Counted from the first letter of the stretch, positions 35,260 to 45,102 are shown. The stretch is DNA of 49,589 nt from Pseudooceanicola sp. HF7 (GCF_011806405.1 NZ_JAATOW010000035.1:1-49589); one strand, 5' to 3'. Made by a program: numbers and translations. The notes: generated by a model not told the origin, from the sequence alone.

Positions 35260-35820
35260 TCAGAAGCGGTAGTTCACACGCGCTGCGACCGTGTTGCCGG
35301 TCAGATCGGTTTGGGTGTCGTTGTAATCGGAAATGTTCTCGTAGAGGTATTCCGCGCCAACGCTCCAGTTGGAAGTCAGCATGTGCTCTGCGCCGAAGCC
35401 AACGTTGTAGCCCCACTGGTCGTCGATCATGGAGCCACCGGCAACGCCGTACACCATGGTTTCACCCATGTCGTAACCGAAGCGTGCCTTCAGGCGGGTG
35501 GAGTCGGCAGCGTTGTTTTCCCACATGTCGCGGGCCATGTATTCCGCTTCACCACCCATCACGAAGGTGCCGAAGTCGTAGTCGTAACCGGCGTGGACGC
35601 CGTACGTCAGCGCGTCGTCGGATTCGGCGAAGTCGAGGTTGCCGTAGCCCAGGCTGCCACCAGCGTAGAAGCCGGTCCAGTTACCCGTTTGGGTAACGAC
35701 CGGTGCGGGGGTGATCACGACGGGGTCTGCGGGGCCTTCAGTGTAGGCGCCTGCGAAAGCGGGGCCGGCGGCAATCAGGGAGGCTGCTGCTGCGGCGGTC
35801 ATCAGTTGGAAACGTTTCAT
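35260..35820 (-). CDS. Outer-membrane beta-barrel protein
   Basis: 186 residues with a signal peptide (MTAAAAASLIAAGPAFAG) and a mature part made of alternating beta-strands: WTGFYAGGSLGYGNLDF, HAGYDYDFGTFVMGGEAEYM, and a final strand ending VNYRF with C-terminal Phe, the outer-membrane insertion signal. It fits a small eight-stranded barrel of the OmpA/OmpW/Opa type. The ATG at 35820 follows AAGAAGGA. Role unknown, probably structural or a narrow pore. Confidence 0.85.
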   Translation of the reverse strand: MKRFQLMTAAAAASLIAAGPAFAGAYTEGPADPVVITPAPVVTQTGNWTGFYAGGSLGYGNLDFAESDDALTYGVHAGYDYDFGTFVMGGEAEYMARDMWENNAADSTRLKARFGYDMGETMVYGVAGGSMIDDQWGYNVGFGAEHMLTSNWSVGAEYLYENISDYNDTQTDLTGNTVAARVNYRF

Positions 35821-36357
35821 GGACTGGTCCTTCTTTGTCGAAACTATGACCCGGTTTGTAGATTGCAACGCTCGCAAGCGCGCTTTCCGTTCCCGGTTCC
35901 TGTCACAGAACGTATGCCGAATAATTCGGTTCCCAACCCCGTGAAGAAAGTTTGAGTGAGGGCGGCGCTTTCCTGCCGGTCTGTGGCGGAAGATGGCCTG
36001 AATTCCTTACAGGACAAGGGGTTTCACGTCAGAAACGTGATCCTGGCTCCCTTGAAAAGGGCCTGGGAACGCCGGTTTGAGCGGTGTTTTGCCGGTCTGG
36101 ATCGGTTCCGGGTTCCCAGAAAAATGACCGCGCCGGAGGTCCGGACCGGATCCTGGCCGTCGTCAGCCGAATCCAGGGGCGAGGGCCAGCCCCTGGGATC
36201 CGTGGCGGGAGCCTGTGAACACCTGCCGGCAAGGGCAGGCGGGCCGCGGGCGCTCTTTCCTGCCCTCACCCCCTAGACCCTTGCGCGCCCCTCCGCTATT
36301 CCCCAAAGGCCAATCGCGCCCGGGCCCTCCCGGGCCCAGACCCGGACGGACCGACAT
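35821..36357. other. 537-base intergenic region, outer-membrane protein/glyS
   Basis: Should contain the promoters of both divergent genes. I see no credible ORF and no RNA motif. Near 35850-35890 it is moderately AT-rich, likely the barrel gene's promoter; the last 100 bases before glyS are GC-rich with short GGGCCC inverted repeats (around 36320-36340). Confidence 0.45.
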
Positions 36358-38622
36358 ATGCCCGATCTCCTGATCGAACTCTTTTCCGAGGAAATTCCCG
36401 CGCGCATGCAGGCGCGCGCCGCAGAGGACCTCAAGAAACGCGTGACCGACGGGCTCGTCGAAGCGGGGCTGACCTATGGCGGTGCCGCTGCCTTCCATAC
36501 CCCGCGCCGGCTGACGCTGACCGTGCAGGGCCTGCTGGCCGAAAGCCCCACCATCCGCGAGGAACGCAAGGGCCCCCGCGTGGACGCCCCGGAAAAGGCG
36601 ATCGAAGGCTTCCTGCGCGGCGCTGGCCTGAGCCGTGACCAGCTGGAAGAGCGCGACGACAAGAAGGGGCGTGTCTTCTTTGCGGTGATCGAAAAGCCGG
36701 GCCGCCGCGCGCCAGAGATCGTGGCAGAGGTGCTGGAAGGCGTGCTGCGCAACTTCCCCTGGCCCAAGTCCATGCGGTGGGGCACCGGCACCTTCCGCTG
36801 GGTGCGCCCGCTGCATTCGATCCTTTGCATCCTCAGCGATGAGGCCGGCACCGAGGTCGTGCCGATGGATCTGGACGGGATCACCACCACCGACACGACG
36901 GAGGGCCATCGCTTCATGGCGCCGGGGCGTTTCACGGTGAAGGATTTCGACAGCTATGCCACTGAGTTGAAACGCCGTTTCGTGGTGCTGGATGCCGCCG
37001 ACCGGGCCGAGCATATCTGGCAGGACGCCACCAACACCGCCTTCGCCTCTGGCCTGGAGGTGGTGGAAGACAAGGGCCTGCTGGCAGAGGTCGCGGGTCT
37101 GGTCGAATGGCCCGTCGTGCTGATGGGCGAGATCGGCGCGGATTTCCTGGGGCTGCCGCCGGAGGTGCTTCAGACCTCCATGAAGGAGCACCAGAAGTTC
37201 TTCTCCGTGCGCAATCCCAAGACCGGGCGGATCGAGCGCTTTGTCACCGTTGCCAACCGTGAGACGCGCGACAACGGCGCGACCATCCTGGCGGGCAACC
37301 AGAAGGTGCTTTCTGCCCGGCTGTCGGATGCCAAGTTCTTCTGGGAAAACGATCTTCGCATCGCCAAGACCGAGAAGATGGCCCCCTGGATCGCGCAGCT
37401 GTCCAACGTGACCTTCCACGCCCGCCTGGGCAGCCAGGCAGAGCGGATCGCCCGCATCGTGCGCCTGGCCGGAGAGATCGCGCCGGCCTTGCGGGCGGAT
37501 CCCGCGATGGCAGAGGAAGCCGCGCGGGTGGCCAAGGCCGATCTGTCCTCTGAAATGGTCTATGAATTCCCTGAACTGCAGGGGCTGATGGGGCGCTATT
37601 ACGCCGAAGCGGCGGGCCTGCCCGCGCGCGTGGCGGCGGCCTGTGAAGAGCATTACTCGCCCCTGGGGCCGACGGATGACGTGCCCGAGGCGCCGGTGTC
37701 CGCCACCGTGGCGCTGGCGGACAAGATCGACACGCTGGTGGGCTTCTGGGCCATCGACGAGAAGCCGACCGGGTCCAAGGATCCCTTCGCGCTGCGCCGC
37801 GCCGCCCTTGGGGTGATCCGCATCATCCTGACGAATGGCGTGCGGCTGGAGCTTCTGTCGCTCTTCGATGATCTGCTGATGCGCCATATTTTCAAGGCCT
37901 TGGATGCCTCGGAAACCGAGAAGCGTGCGCGCCTTTCGGACTTTGCCGCAGAGCGCGACATGCCCGAAGAGGAATTCGCCCAGCTGCTCTCTGCCATCGC
38001 AGAAGAGGAAGAGGCGCGCTCCGAGGATCGCGACCAGATGCAGACGGTCCTGGCAGAGGCCTTCGGCGCCGTGGGTCAGGAGGCGCTGCCGAAAAGCGTC
38101 AACCTGCTGTCCTTCTTCCATGATCGCCTGAAGGTGCACCTGCGCGACGAGGGGCTGCGCCATGACGTGATCGACGCCTGCCTTGCCATGGAGGGCAATG
38201 ACGACCTGCTGCTGCTGGTCAAGCGGGCGCAGGCGCTGTCGGACGTGCTGGGCACCGAGGACGGGGTAAACCTGGTCCAGGGCTTCAAGCGCGCCAACAA
38301 CATCCTGAGCCAGGCCGAGGAGCGCGACGGGGTGTCCTACGAGTTCGGCGCCGATCCGAAATTCGCCGAAGCCGAGGAAGAAAAGGTGCTTTTCAATGCC
38401 CTCGAGGCTGCGGCCCCGCGGATCGAAGAGGCTCTGAAGGCAGAAGATTTCGCCGCCGCGGCCTCGGCCCTGGCGGGGCTGCGGGCGCCGATCGATGCCT
38501 TCTTCGAGGCCGTGCAGGTGAACGCGGAAAACGAGATCGTGCGGCGCAACCGGCTGAACCTGCTGTCCACCATCCGCAGCACCGTTCTGAAAGTCGCCGA
38601 CCTGACGAAGATCGAGGGGTAA
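36358..38622 (+). CDS. glyS: Glycine-tRNA ligase beta subunit
   Basis: 754 residues. The beta subunit binds tRNA-Gly and carries an HD-like domain and an anticodon-binding C-terminus. It starts PDLLIELFSEEIPARMQ, typical of GlyS, and has KSMRWGTGTFRWVRPLHSI, MKEHQKFFSVRN, FFWENDLRIAK, and DPFALRRAALGVIRI. The ATG at 36358 is the natural start. It forms a tetramer with GlyQ encoded at 31.6 kb. The stop codon lies within the outer stem of a repeat structure. Confidence 0.97.
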   Translation: MPDLLIELFSEEIPARMQARAAEDLKKRVTDGLVEAGLTYGGAAAFHTPRRLTLTVQGLLAESPTIREERKGPRVDAPEKAIEGFLRGAGLSRDQLEERDDKKGRVFFAVIEKPGRRAPEIVAEVLEGVLRNFPWPKSMRWGTGTFRWVRPLHSILCILSDEAGTEVVPMDLDGITTTDTTEGHRFMAPGRFTVKDFDSYATELKRRFVVLDAADRAEHIWQDATNTAFASGLEVVEDKGLLAEVAGLVEWPVVLMGEIGADFLGLPPEVLQTSMKEHQKFFSVRNPKTGRIERFVTVANRETRDNGATILAGNQKVLSARLSDAKFFWENDLRIAKTEKMAPWIAQLSNVTFHARLGSQAERIARIVRLAGEIAPALRADPAMAEEAARVAKADLSSEMVYEFPELQGLMGRYYAEAAGLPARVAAACEEHYSPLGPTDDVPEAPVSATVALADKIDTLVGFWAIDEKPTGSKDPFALRRAALGVIRIILTNGVRLELLSLFDDLLMRHIFKALDASETEKRARLSDFAAERDMPEEEFAQLLSAIAEEEEARSEDRDQMQTVLAEAFGAVGQEALPKSVNLLSFFHDRLKVHLRDEGLRHDVIDACLAMEGNDDLLLLVKRAQALSDVLGTEDGVNLVQGFKRANNILSQAEERDGVSYEFGADPKFAEAEEEKVLFNALEAAAPRIEEALKAEDFAAAASALAGLRAPIDAFFEAVQVNAENEIVRRNRLNLLSTIRSTVLKVADLTKIEG

Positions 38623-38680
38623 ATTCCCGAACCGGGCCATAGGCCCGGCAAAAGGTCCAGTGGACCTTTTGGGGAATTTA
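38620..38680 (+). repeat. Structured repeat, copy 1, overlapping the glyS stop
   Basis: Outer arms TAAATTCCC (38620-38628) and GGGAATTTA (38672-38680) enclose two hairpins: CCGGGCC-ATA-GGCCCGG (38632-38648) and AAAAGGTCC-AGT-GGACCTTTT. The result is a three-way junction that includes the glyS TAA. A near-identical second copy follows 74 bases later. It may end glyS transcription, though a GGGG follows the second hairpin instead of a T run. Confidence 0.75.
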
Positions 38681-38704
38681 CGGGCGGAGCCCTGGGATAT
38701 CCGC

Positions 38705-38770
38705 ACCGGGCCATGGGCCCGGCAAAAGGTCCGGTGGACCTTTTGGGGAATTTACCGGCGGAGCTCCGGG
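38705..38770 (+). repeat. Structured repeat, copy 2
   Basis: Direct repeat of 38631-38696 at an offset of 74 bases, with few changes. The hairpins are kept: CCGGGCC-ATG-GGCCCGG and AAAAGGTCC-GGT-GGACCTTTT; differences fall mainly in loops. The left outer arm is missing, so only two hairpins form. Confidence 0.75.
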
Positions 38771-38810
38771 GGATCTGCCGGGTGGCTTGCCCGCAGCAAG
38801 GTACGATTTG

Positions 38811-38838
38811 AAAGGGCCCCCCTTGGGGGTCCTTTTTC
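38811..38838 (+). terminator. Intrinsic terminator downstream of the repeats
   Basis: AAAGGGCCCCC (38811-38821) pairs with GGGGGTCCTTT (38825-38835), with one G-U pair and a three-base loop, then more T. It is the first canonical terminator after glyS, 190 bases from its stop. Confidence 0.75.
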
Positions 38839-39501
<663 letters not shown>

Positions 39502-42066
39502 GTGCAGCAAGACGATCCTGACATCACGCCGATCACCCAGACCGCTCCGGTGGCCACCAAGACCCATGGTGGCCGCGCGAAATGTCTGCAGCGGCTGATC
39601 CGGCTGAGCCTGCCGGTGCCGCGCACCACGGCGCTGTCCTTTCGCGCGGTGAAGCGGATCGCCGAAGGTGAGATGCCGGATATCGACGAAATCCTGGCGC
39701 CCTTCGGGAAGGATCCGCTGTTGTGCGTGCGCCCCTCGTCGGAGGATCCCGACTGGGGCGGGCCCTCGGCGGTGCTGAACATCGGGATGAACGACACCAC
39801 CCATGCGGCCCTGTCCGAGCGTATCGGGGAGGAGCCGGCGACGCGGCTTTATATCCGCTTCGTGCGCAGCTACGCGGTGCATGTGGAACGCCTGGATCCC
39901 GACATCTTCGAGGATCTGCCCAGCACCGGGATGGAGGCCTTGCAGGAAAGCTTCCGCGCCTACCAGGAAGAGACCGAGGACGATTTCCCCCAGGATCCCG
40001 GCGTGCAGCTGGCGGCGGTGCTGAAATCCATGGCGCGGGCCTGGCGCGGAACGACCGCGCGGCTGCTGCGCCAGGCCAAGGGCGCGCCGGCGGATGCCGG
40101 GCTGGGCCTGGTGGTCGAGGAGATGGCCCTCGGGCTGGGCAAGCTGGGGGAATGCGGATCGGGGGTGATCCAGCTGGCGTCCTCCTCTACCGGCTTGCCG
40201 CGGATCACGGGGCGGTACCTGAGCCAGTCGCAGGGGCGCGAGGCGCTGCAGAGCGGCAGCCGGTCGCTTTACCTGGCCAAGGACAGTCGCGGCCCCTCGC
40301 TGGAGGAGTTGGCGCCGGAGGCCTATGCGACCCTGGTCGAATATGCCGAGCTGATGCGCTTCCGCCTACGCGAAGAGATGCAATGCGAATTCACCATCGA
40401 GAACGGCAATGTCCATGTGCTGGACGGGGTGCGCGCCAGTCGCACCTCTCGCGCCGCGGTGCGCATGGCCGTGCGCCTGGCCGAGGATGGGATCATCCCG
40501 CGCGAAGAGGCGCTTTGCCGCGTCGATCCGCGCGCGCTGAACGAGATGCTGCACCGCCAGGTGGATCCGGAGGCGGCGCGCGACCTGGTGGGGCAGGGGA
40601 TTGCCGCCAGCCCCGGCGCGGCCACGGGCCGGCTGTGCTTTTCCGCCGCCGCCGCCCAGGCCGCTGCCGCGCGGGGCGAGCCCTGCATCCTGGTGCGGCG
40701 GGAGACCGGGCCGGAGGATATCCGGGGCATGCATGCCGCTGTCGCGGTGCTGACGGAGCGCGGCGGCGCGACATCTCATGCGGCGGTGATCGGGCGCGGG
40801 CTGGGGCTGCCCTGCGTCGTGGGCGTCACCGGCCTGACCTTCGACATGAAGGCCAGCCAGCTGGTCACCAGCGACGGGCGCCGCTTTGGCGCGGGCACGC
40901 TGATGACGGTGGATGGATCCCACGGGGATATCCTGGCCGGGGAGGCGCCGCTGCTGGAGGCCTCTCAGGATGCGGCTTTTCAGGCGATGCTGAGCTGGGC
41001 CGAGGAATTCTGCGACATCGGCATTCGCGCCAATGCCGATACGCCGGAAGATGCCCTGGTGGCGCGCAAGTTCCACGCCCAGGGGATCGGCCTGTGCCGG
41101 ACGGAGCACATGTTCTTCGAACCCGGCCGCCTGACCGTGATGCGCGAGATGATCTTTGCCGATGGTCCTGATGACCGGCGCACCGCCATCGAACGCCTGC
41201 TGCCCATGCAGCGCGCCGATTTCACGGAGCTGTTCCGGATCATGGAGGGCCAGCCGGTCTGCATCCGCCTGTTCGATCCGCCGCTGCATGAATTCCTGCC
41301 CACGGATCGCGCCGGGATGCGCGAGCTGGCCGAAAGCCTGTCGCGCCCCCTGTCCGACATCACCCGGCGCACCGAGCAGCTGACCGAGTACAACCCCATG
41401 CTGGGCATGCGCGGCGTGCGCCTGGGGATCACCGTGCCCGAGATCTACGACATGCAGGCCCGCGCCATCTTCGAGGCGACCATCGCCGCCTCTGAGCAGG
41501 GCGCGCCCGTGGTGCCCGAGATCATGATCCCGCTCGTCTCTGCCCGCCGCGAGGTGGAGCTGGTCAAGACCCGCGTTGATGCGGTGGCCGCCGCCGTACG
41601 CAACGAGACGGGCCGCGATTTCACCTACCGCCTGGGCGTCATGGTGGAGACCCCGCGCGCCGCCCTGCGCGCCGGAGAGATCGCCCCCTTTGCCGCCTTC
41701 CTCAGCTTCGGCACGAACGACCTGACGCAGATGACCTACGGGCTGTCGCGCGACGATGCGGGCAAGTTCATGTCCGAATATGTCAAGCAGGGTGTCTTCA
41801 AGGAGGACCCCTTTCACACGCTCGACCACGAGGGCGTGGGAGAGCTGCTTACGATCGGGGCAGAAAGAGGGCGCGCGGCGCGGCCGGACCTTGTGCTTTC
41901 CATCTGCGGGGAACACGGGGGAAATGCCGAATCAATCGCCTTCTGTCGCTCGGCGGGCTTTGACTACGTCTCTTGTTCGCCCTACCGGGTGCCGGTCGCT
42001 CGGCTGGCTGCCGCTCAGTTGAACGTGCGGCCGACCCTGCCACCCCGGGCCTTCAAAACCTCCTGA
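39502..42066 (+). CDS. PPDK-like PEP-utilizing enzyme
   Basis: 854 residues, similar over its length to pyruvate, phosphate dikinase (870-900). The N-terminal nucleotide domain has GGRAKCLQRLIRLSLPVP and AVLNIGMND but lacks the usual SGTGVAFTRDP sequence (here GECGSGVIQLASSSTG). The swivelling domain keeps phospho-His426 in RGGATSHAAVIGRG; the C-terminal barrel keeps NADTPEDALVARKF, GIGLCRTEHMFF, YNPMLGMRGVRL, GTNDLTQMTYG and catalytic Cys802 in SICGEHGG. PEP/pyruvate chemistry looks possible; ATP use is doubtful. GTG 39502 follows AAAGGTG; ATG 39472 is the alternative. Confidence 0.8.
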   Translation: MQQDDPDITPITQTAPVATKTHGGRAKCLQRLIRLSLPVPRTTALSFRAVKRIAEGEMPDIDEILAPFGKDPLLCVRPSSEDPDWGGPSAVLNIGMNDTTHAALSERIGEEPATRLYIRFVRSYAVHVERLDPDIFEDLPSTGMEALQESFRAYQEETEDDFPQDPGVQLAAVLKSMARAWRGTTARLLRQAKGAPADAGLGLVVEEMALGLGKLGECGSGVIQLASSSTGLPRITGRYLSQSQGREALQSGSRSLYLAKDSRGPSLEELAPEAYATLVEYAELMRFRLREEMQCEFTIENGNVHVLDGVRASRTSRAAVRMAVRLAEDGIIPREEALCRVDPRALNEMLHRQVDPEAARDLVGQGIAASPGAATGRLCFSAAAAQAAAARGEPCILVRRETGPEDIRGMHAAVAVLTERGGATSHAAVIGRGLGLPCVVGVTGLTFDMKASQLVTSDGRRFGAGTLMTVDGSHGDILAGEAPLLEASQDAAFQAMLSWAEEFCDIGIRANADTPEDALVARKFHAQGIGLCRTEHMFFEPGRLTVMREMIFADGPDDRRTAIERLLPMQRADFTELFRIMEGQPVCIRLFDPPLHEFLPTDRAGMRELAESLSRPLSDITRRTEQLTEYNPMLGMRGVRLGITVPEIYDMQARAIFEATIAASEQGAPVVPEIMIPLVSARREVELVKTRVDAVAAAVRNETGRDFTYRLGVMVETPRAALRAGEIAPFAAFLSFGTNDLTQMTYGLSRDDAGKFMSEYVKQGVFKEDPFHTLDHEGVGELLTIGAERGRAARPDLVLSICGEHGGNAESIAFCRSAGFDYVSCSPYRVPVARLAAAQLNVRPTLPPRAFKTS

Positions 42067-42220
42067 TAACAGAAGTTTAGAATGTTTCCGAACGCGGGCG
42101 TCCGTCTTTGGCGGGCTCGTGAACACTTCCTTAACGCCTCCGAGGGTGGACGGTTCCGCCACATTTCGTTAGGGAACCGGACCGGTCGCGACCGAATGGA
42201 CGCCCCGCCAGAGGACACGA

Positions 42221-42859
42221 ATGATGAAAATTGCTGCCCACCTGCTGATTGCCAGCCTTCTTCTCGCCACGCCCGCCGTGGCGCAAAACCCGATGGCTGA
42301 CGCGATGGACGCTGAGCAGAGCGCGATGAGATCTGTACCCCAGGGGCGCCTTGCGGCCCTTCTGAAGGCGCCGGAGGCCGCGGCCTCGGATGCGCTGAAG
42401 ATCACCTATTCCCGGGACTGGCTGGCCCGGCAACCTGCGGGCAAGGGGGGCGACAGCTTCCGCTGCCTGGCCGAGGCGCTGTACTTCGAGGCGCGCGGCG
42501 AAAGCGTGAAAGGCCAGTTCGCAGTGGCAGAGGTCATCCTGAACCGGGTCGACAGCCCCGATTTCCCCAATTCGGTCTGCGGTGTCATCAACCAGGGAAC
42601 GGGGCGCAAGTTCGCCTGCCAGTTCACCTATACCTGCGATGGCCGGGCCGAGACGATTTCAGAGCCGCGCGCCTATGCCCGCGTGGCCAAGGTGGCCGCG
42701 ATCATGCTGGACGAGGCATCGCCGCGTGCGCTGACCGAGGGCGCCACCTATTACCACACCCGCCACGTGAGCCCGCGCTGGTCGCGCAGCTTCGACCGGA
42801 CGGCCTCCATCGGGGTGCATGAGTTCTACCGCGCCCCGACGCGCACGGCCTCCAACTGA
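42221..42859 (+). CDS. SleB-type cell wall hydrolase
   Basis: 212-residue exported enzyme: signal peptide (LLIASLLLATPAVAQ), an unstructured stretch, then a SleB/CwlJ hydrolase_2 domain from about residue 80. The catalytic Glu90 lies in EALYFEARGE, followed by FAVAEVILNRVDSPDFPNSVCGVI, CQFTYTCDG and GATYYHTRHVSPRW. These enzymes cleave peptidoglycan glycan strands (lytic transglycosylase type); in non-sporing bacteria they take part in wall growth. AGAGGAC precedes the tandem ATGATG start. Confidence 0.92.
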   Translation: MMKIAAHLLIASLLLATPAVAQNPMADAMDAEQSAMRSVPQGRLAALLKAPEAAASDALKITYSRDWLARQPAGKGGDSFRCLAEALYFEARGESVKGQFAVAEVILNRVDSPDFPNSVCGVINQGTGRKFACQFTYTCDGRAETISEPRAYARVAKVAAIMLDEASPRALTEGATYYHTRHVSPRWSRSFDRTASIGVHEFYRAPTRTASN

Positions 42860-42907
42860 TCCCGGCGCCCGGACGGGCGGCGCGGGGGACCACGGACCCG
42901 ACTTTGG

Positions 42908-42946
42908 AAAGACCCGGCCCGCCCGACGCGGTGCCGGGTCTTTTGC
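42908..42946 (+). terminator. Intrinsic terminator after SleB gene
   Basis: AAAGACCCGGC (42908-42918) and GCCGGGTCTTT (42933-42943) with a T run, 49 bases after the stop codon. Confidence 0.85.
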
Positions 42947-43088
42947 TTTCTGGCCCAAGCCCGGGCCGCGCCTGCCGCCGTGCGCGGCGCGATGTCGCCC
43001 GCCGGGGCCGGAGCGCCGCAGCGCTAGCAGACAGGACTTTGCCTTTCCGTCACCAGTCTGACATGAAGACGCCGAAAGACGGGGGGCG

Positions 43089-44021
43089 ATGATGAGCGAC
43101 GAGATTTCCCAGGCCTTCGGGCCGCTGGCCGAGCGGTCCCAGGCGCTGTCGGGCGATCACCCGGCGGATCGGATCGCCCTGCGCGATCACCTTGAATCGG
43201 TGGAGATCGGCGCCTTCCAGGAAGAACGCGGCACCCATCAGCGCCTGCGCTTCAACATCGTGGTCGAGGTGCGCAATCCCGCCGATATCGCCGATGACGT
43301 GGACCGGATCCTGTCCTACGATACGCTCACCGATGCCATCGCCGCAGAGCTGGCCGCCGAACGGCTGAACCTGCTTGAGACCCTGGCCGAACGGATCGCC
43401 GCCTATATCCTGCGCGAACCCGCCGCCGAGCGTGTCTTCGTGCGGATCGAGAAGCTGGACCGTGGCCCGGGATCGCTGGGCGTTGAGATCCTGCGCACCG
43501 CCAGCGATGCCCTGCCGCTCAGCCAGGCCGCCCGCGTGCAGGAGGGGCCCGATCCGCTGGTGGTCTACCTGTCCGATGCCGCCACCGGCTCTGCCCAGCT
43601 GCCCGCCTGGCTGGACCAGCTGGAAGGCCAGCCGCGCCCGGTGATCCTGTGCTGCGGCCCGGCGGCGCATTCCCATGCCGCCCATCCCCTTGTGCAGCGC
43701 CGGATCGACCTGCTGGCCATCGAACAGAACGCCTGGCTGCTGGCGGCGCGGGATCGCCGCTGCGTGGTCGTCGCCAGCCGGACAGAGATCGACTATGCCA
43801 TGAAGACCCGGCAGATCTGCCTCTGGGCGCCGTCCAAGATCGTGCTGGATGCTGCCGGGGACCGCCCGGAGCGGATCGACGGCGCGGCGCTGGCGCTTTG
43901 GCTGGCCGGTCTGCTGGGGGCCTCGGACATGCTGGTGCTGGGCGGTGCGCTGCCCGCGCCCGAAGGGGCCACCCGCCTGATCCCCGCCGACCCCGAGACG
44001 GAGCACCTGCCGCTGCCATGA
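43089..44021 (+). CDS. folB: Dihydroneopterin aldolase with C-terminal extension
   Basis: 310 residues, while plain FolB is about 120. The aldolase domain spans about 28-140: DRIALRDHLESVEIGAFQEE, DRILSYDTLTDAI, LNLLETLAERIAAYIL and VFVRIEKLDRGPGSLGVEI. It makes 6-hydroxymethyl-dihydropterin and glycolaldehyde for folate. The other 165 residues (from about DPLVVYLSDAATG) form an unassigned domain with SKIVLDAAGDRPERIDG. The stop overlaps the folP start (ATGA), so the two are coupled. Start may be 43089 or 43092. Confidence 0.88.
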   Translation: MMSDEISQAFGPLAERSQALSGDHPADRIALRDHLESVEIGAFQEERGTHQRLRFNIVVEVRNPADIADDVDRILSYDTLTDAIAAELAAERLNLLETLAERIAAYILREPAAERVFVRIEKLDRGPGSLGVEILRTASDALPLSQAARVQEGPDPLVVYLSDAATGSAQLPAWLDQLEGQPRPVILCCGPAAHSHAAHPLVQRRIDLLAIEQNAWLLAARDRRCVVVASRTEIDYAMKTRQICLWAPSKIVLDAAGDRPERIDGAALALWLAGLLGASDMLVLGGALPAPEGATRLIPADPETEHLPLP

Positions 44022-45034
44022 TCTACTATCGCCCGCTGCCCCAATCCGGCCCCCGACCCGAGGGCGCGCTGCCGCTCTGCGGTGGCCCGCTGTGGTTTTC
44101 CCAGGTCGAGGCGCTCAGCCGCGAGGGCGCGCGCCTCCTGCCCGCCTCCGAGCTGCCCGAGGATTGGTCGCGCCGCCTCTGCCGCCCGCGCCCGGCGCTG
44201 GCCGGCCTGGCGATGGATCGCCCCCGGATCATGGGCATCCTCAATACCACGCCGGACAGTTTCTCTGACGGCGGGGCCTTCACGGAGCTTGAGGTGGCGC
44301 GCGCCCATGCGGCGGCGATGGCCCGCGCCGGCGCCGACATGATCGACATCGGCGGGGAAAGCACCCGCCCCGGTGCGCCCGACGTGCCCCCCGAAGAAGA
44401 GATCCGCCGCACCGCCCCGGTGATCGAGGCCTTGCAGGGCCTGGGCCTGCCCCTGTCCATCGACACCCGCAAGGCCGCGGTCGCTAGCGCCGCCGCCCGC
44501 GCGGGGGCGGCGCTGATCAACGATGTCTCTGGTTTCACCCATGATCCGGCCCTTGCGGGGCTGGCCAGCGCCATGGGGCTGCCGGTCTGTGTCATGCACA
44601 TGCGCGGCACGCCGGGGGACATGCACCTGGATCCCTCTTACGACCATGCGCTGCTGGACACCTACGACGAGCTCGAGGCGCGGATCGCGGCGGTTGAGGC
44701 CCAGGGCATTCCCCGGGCGCGCATCCTGGCCGATCCCGGCATCGGCTTTGCCAAGACGGGGGCGCATAACCTGGAGATCCTGCAGCGGATCTCGCTTTTC
44801 CACGGGCTGGGCTGTCCGATCCTGCTGGGCGTGTCGCGCAAGCGCTTCATCGGGGCTGTCGGCAAGGCCCCACAGGCCGAAGAGGCGCCAGAGGCCCGCG
44901 ACCGCGCGCCGGGCTCGATCGCCGTGGCCCTGGCCGGGATCGCCCAGGGGGTGCAGATGGTGCGGGTCCATGACGTGGCCGAAACCGCCCAGGCCATCCG
45001 CCTGTGGCAGGCGGTGCGCGACGGGGCAGCCTGA
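44018..45034 (+). CDS. folP: Dihydropteroate synthase
   Basis: 338 residues, about 60 longer than typical because of an N-terminal extension before the TIM barrel. Barrel motifs: IMGILNTTPDSFSDGG, DMIDIGGESTRPGA, LSIDTRKAAVA, INDVSGF, CVMHMRGTPGDMH, DPGIGFAKTGAHN and GVSRKRFIG. It condenses p-aminobenzoate with hydroxymethyl-dihydropterin pyrophosphate, the sulfonamide target. The start overlaps the folB stop by four bases. The first 65 residues (YYRPLPQSGPRP onward) are a lineage-type addition of unknown role. Confidence 0.95.
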   Translation: MIYYRPLPQSGPRPEGALPLCGGPLWFSQVEALSREGARLLPASELPEDWSRRLCRPRPALAGLAMDRPRIMGILNTTPDSFSDGGAFTELEVARAHAAAMARAGADMIDIGGESTRPGAPDVPPEEEIRRTAPVIEALQGLGLPLSIDTRKAAVASAAARAGAALINDVSGFTHDPALAGLASAMGLPVCVMHMRGTPGDMHLDPSYDHALLDTYDELEARIAAVEAQGIPRARILADPGIGFAKTGAHNLEILQRISLFHGLGCPILLGVSRKRFIGAVGKAPQAEEAPEARDRAPGSIAVALAGIAQGVQMVRVHDVAETAQAIRLWQAVRDGAA

Positions 45035-45102
45035 GGGGGCCTTGCTTACCGGTCCCGGGGCGCGCTCGCACGGCCGCTTGGGGGCTGGGGTCGCCCCGCG
45101 CC

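Noticed and set aside
36163-38706. 847-codon frame opposite glyS
   Set aside because: Antisense shadow of glyS; no conserved domain, and the glyS assignment is certain.
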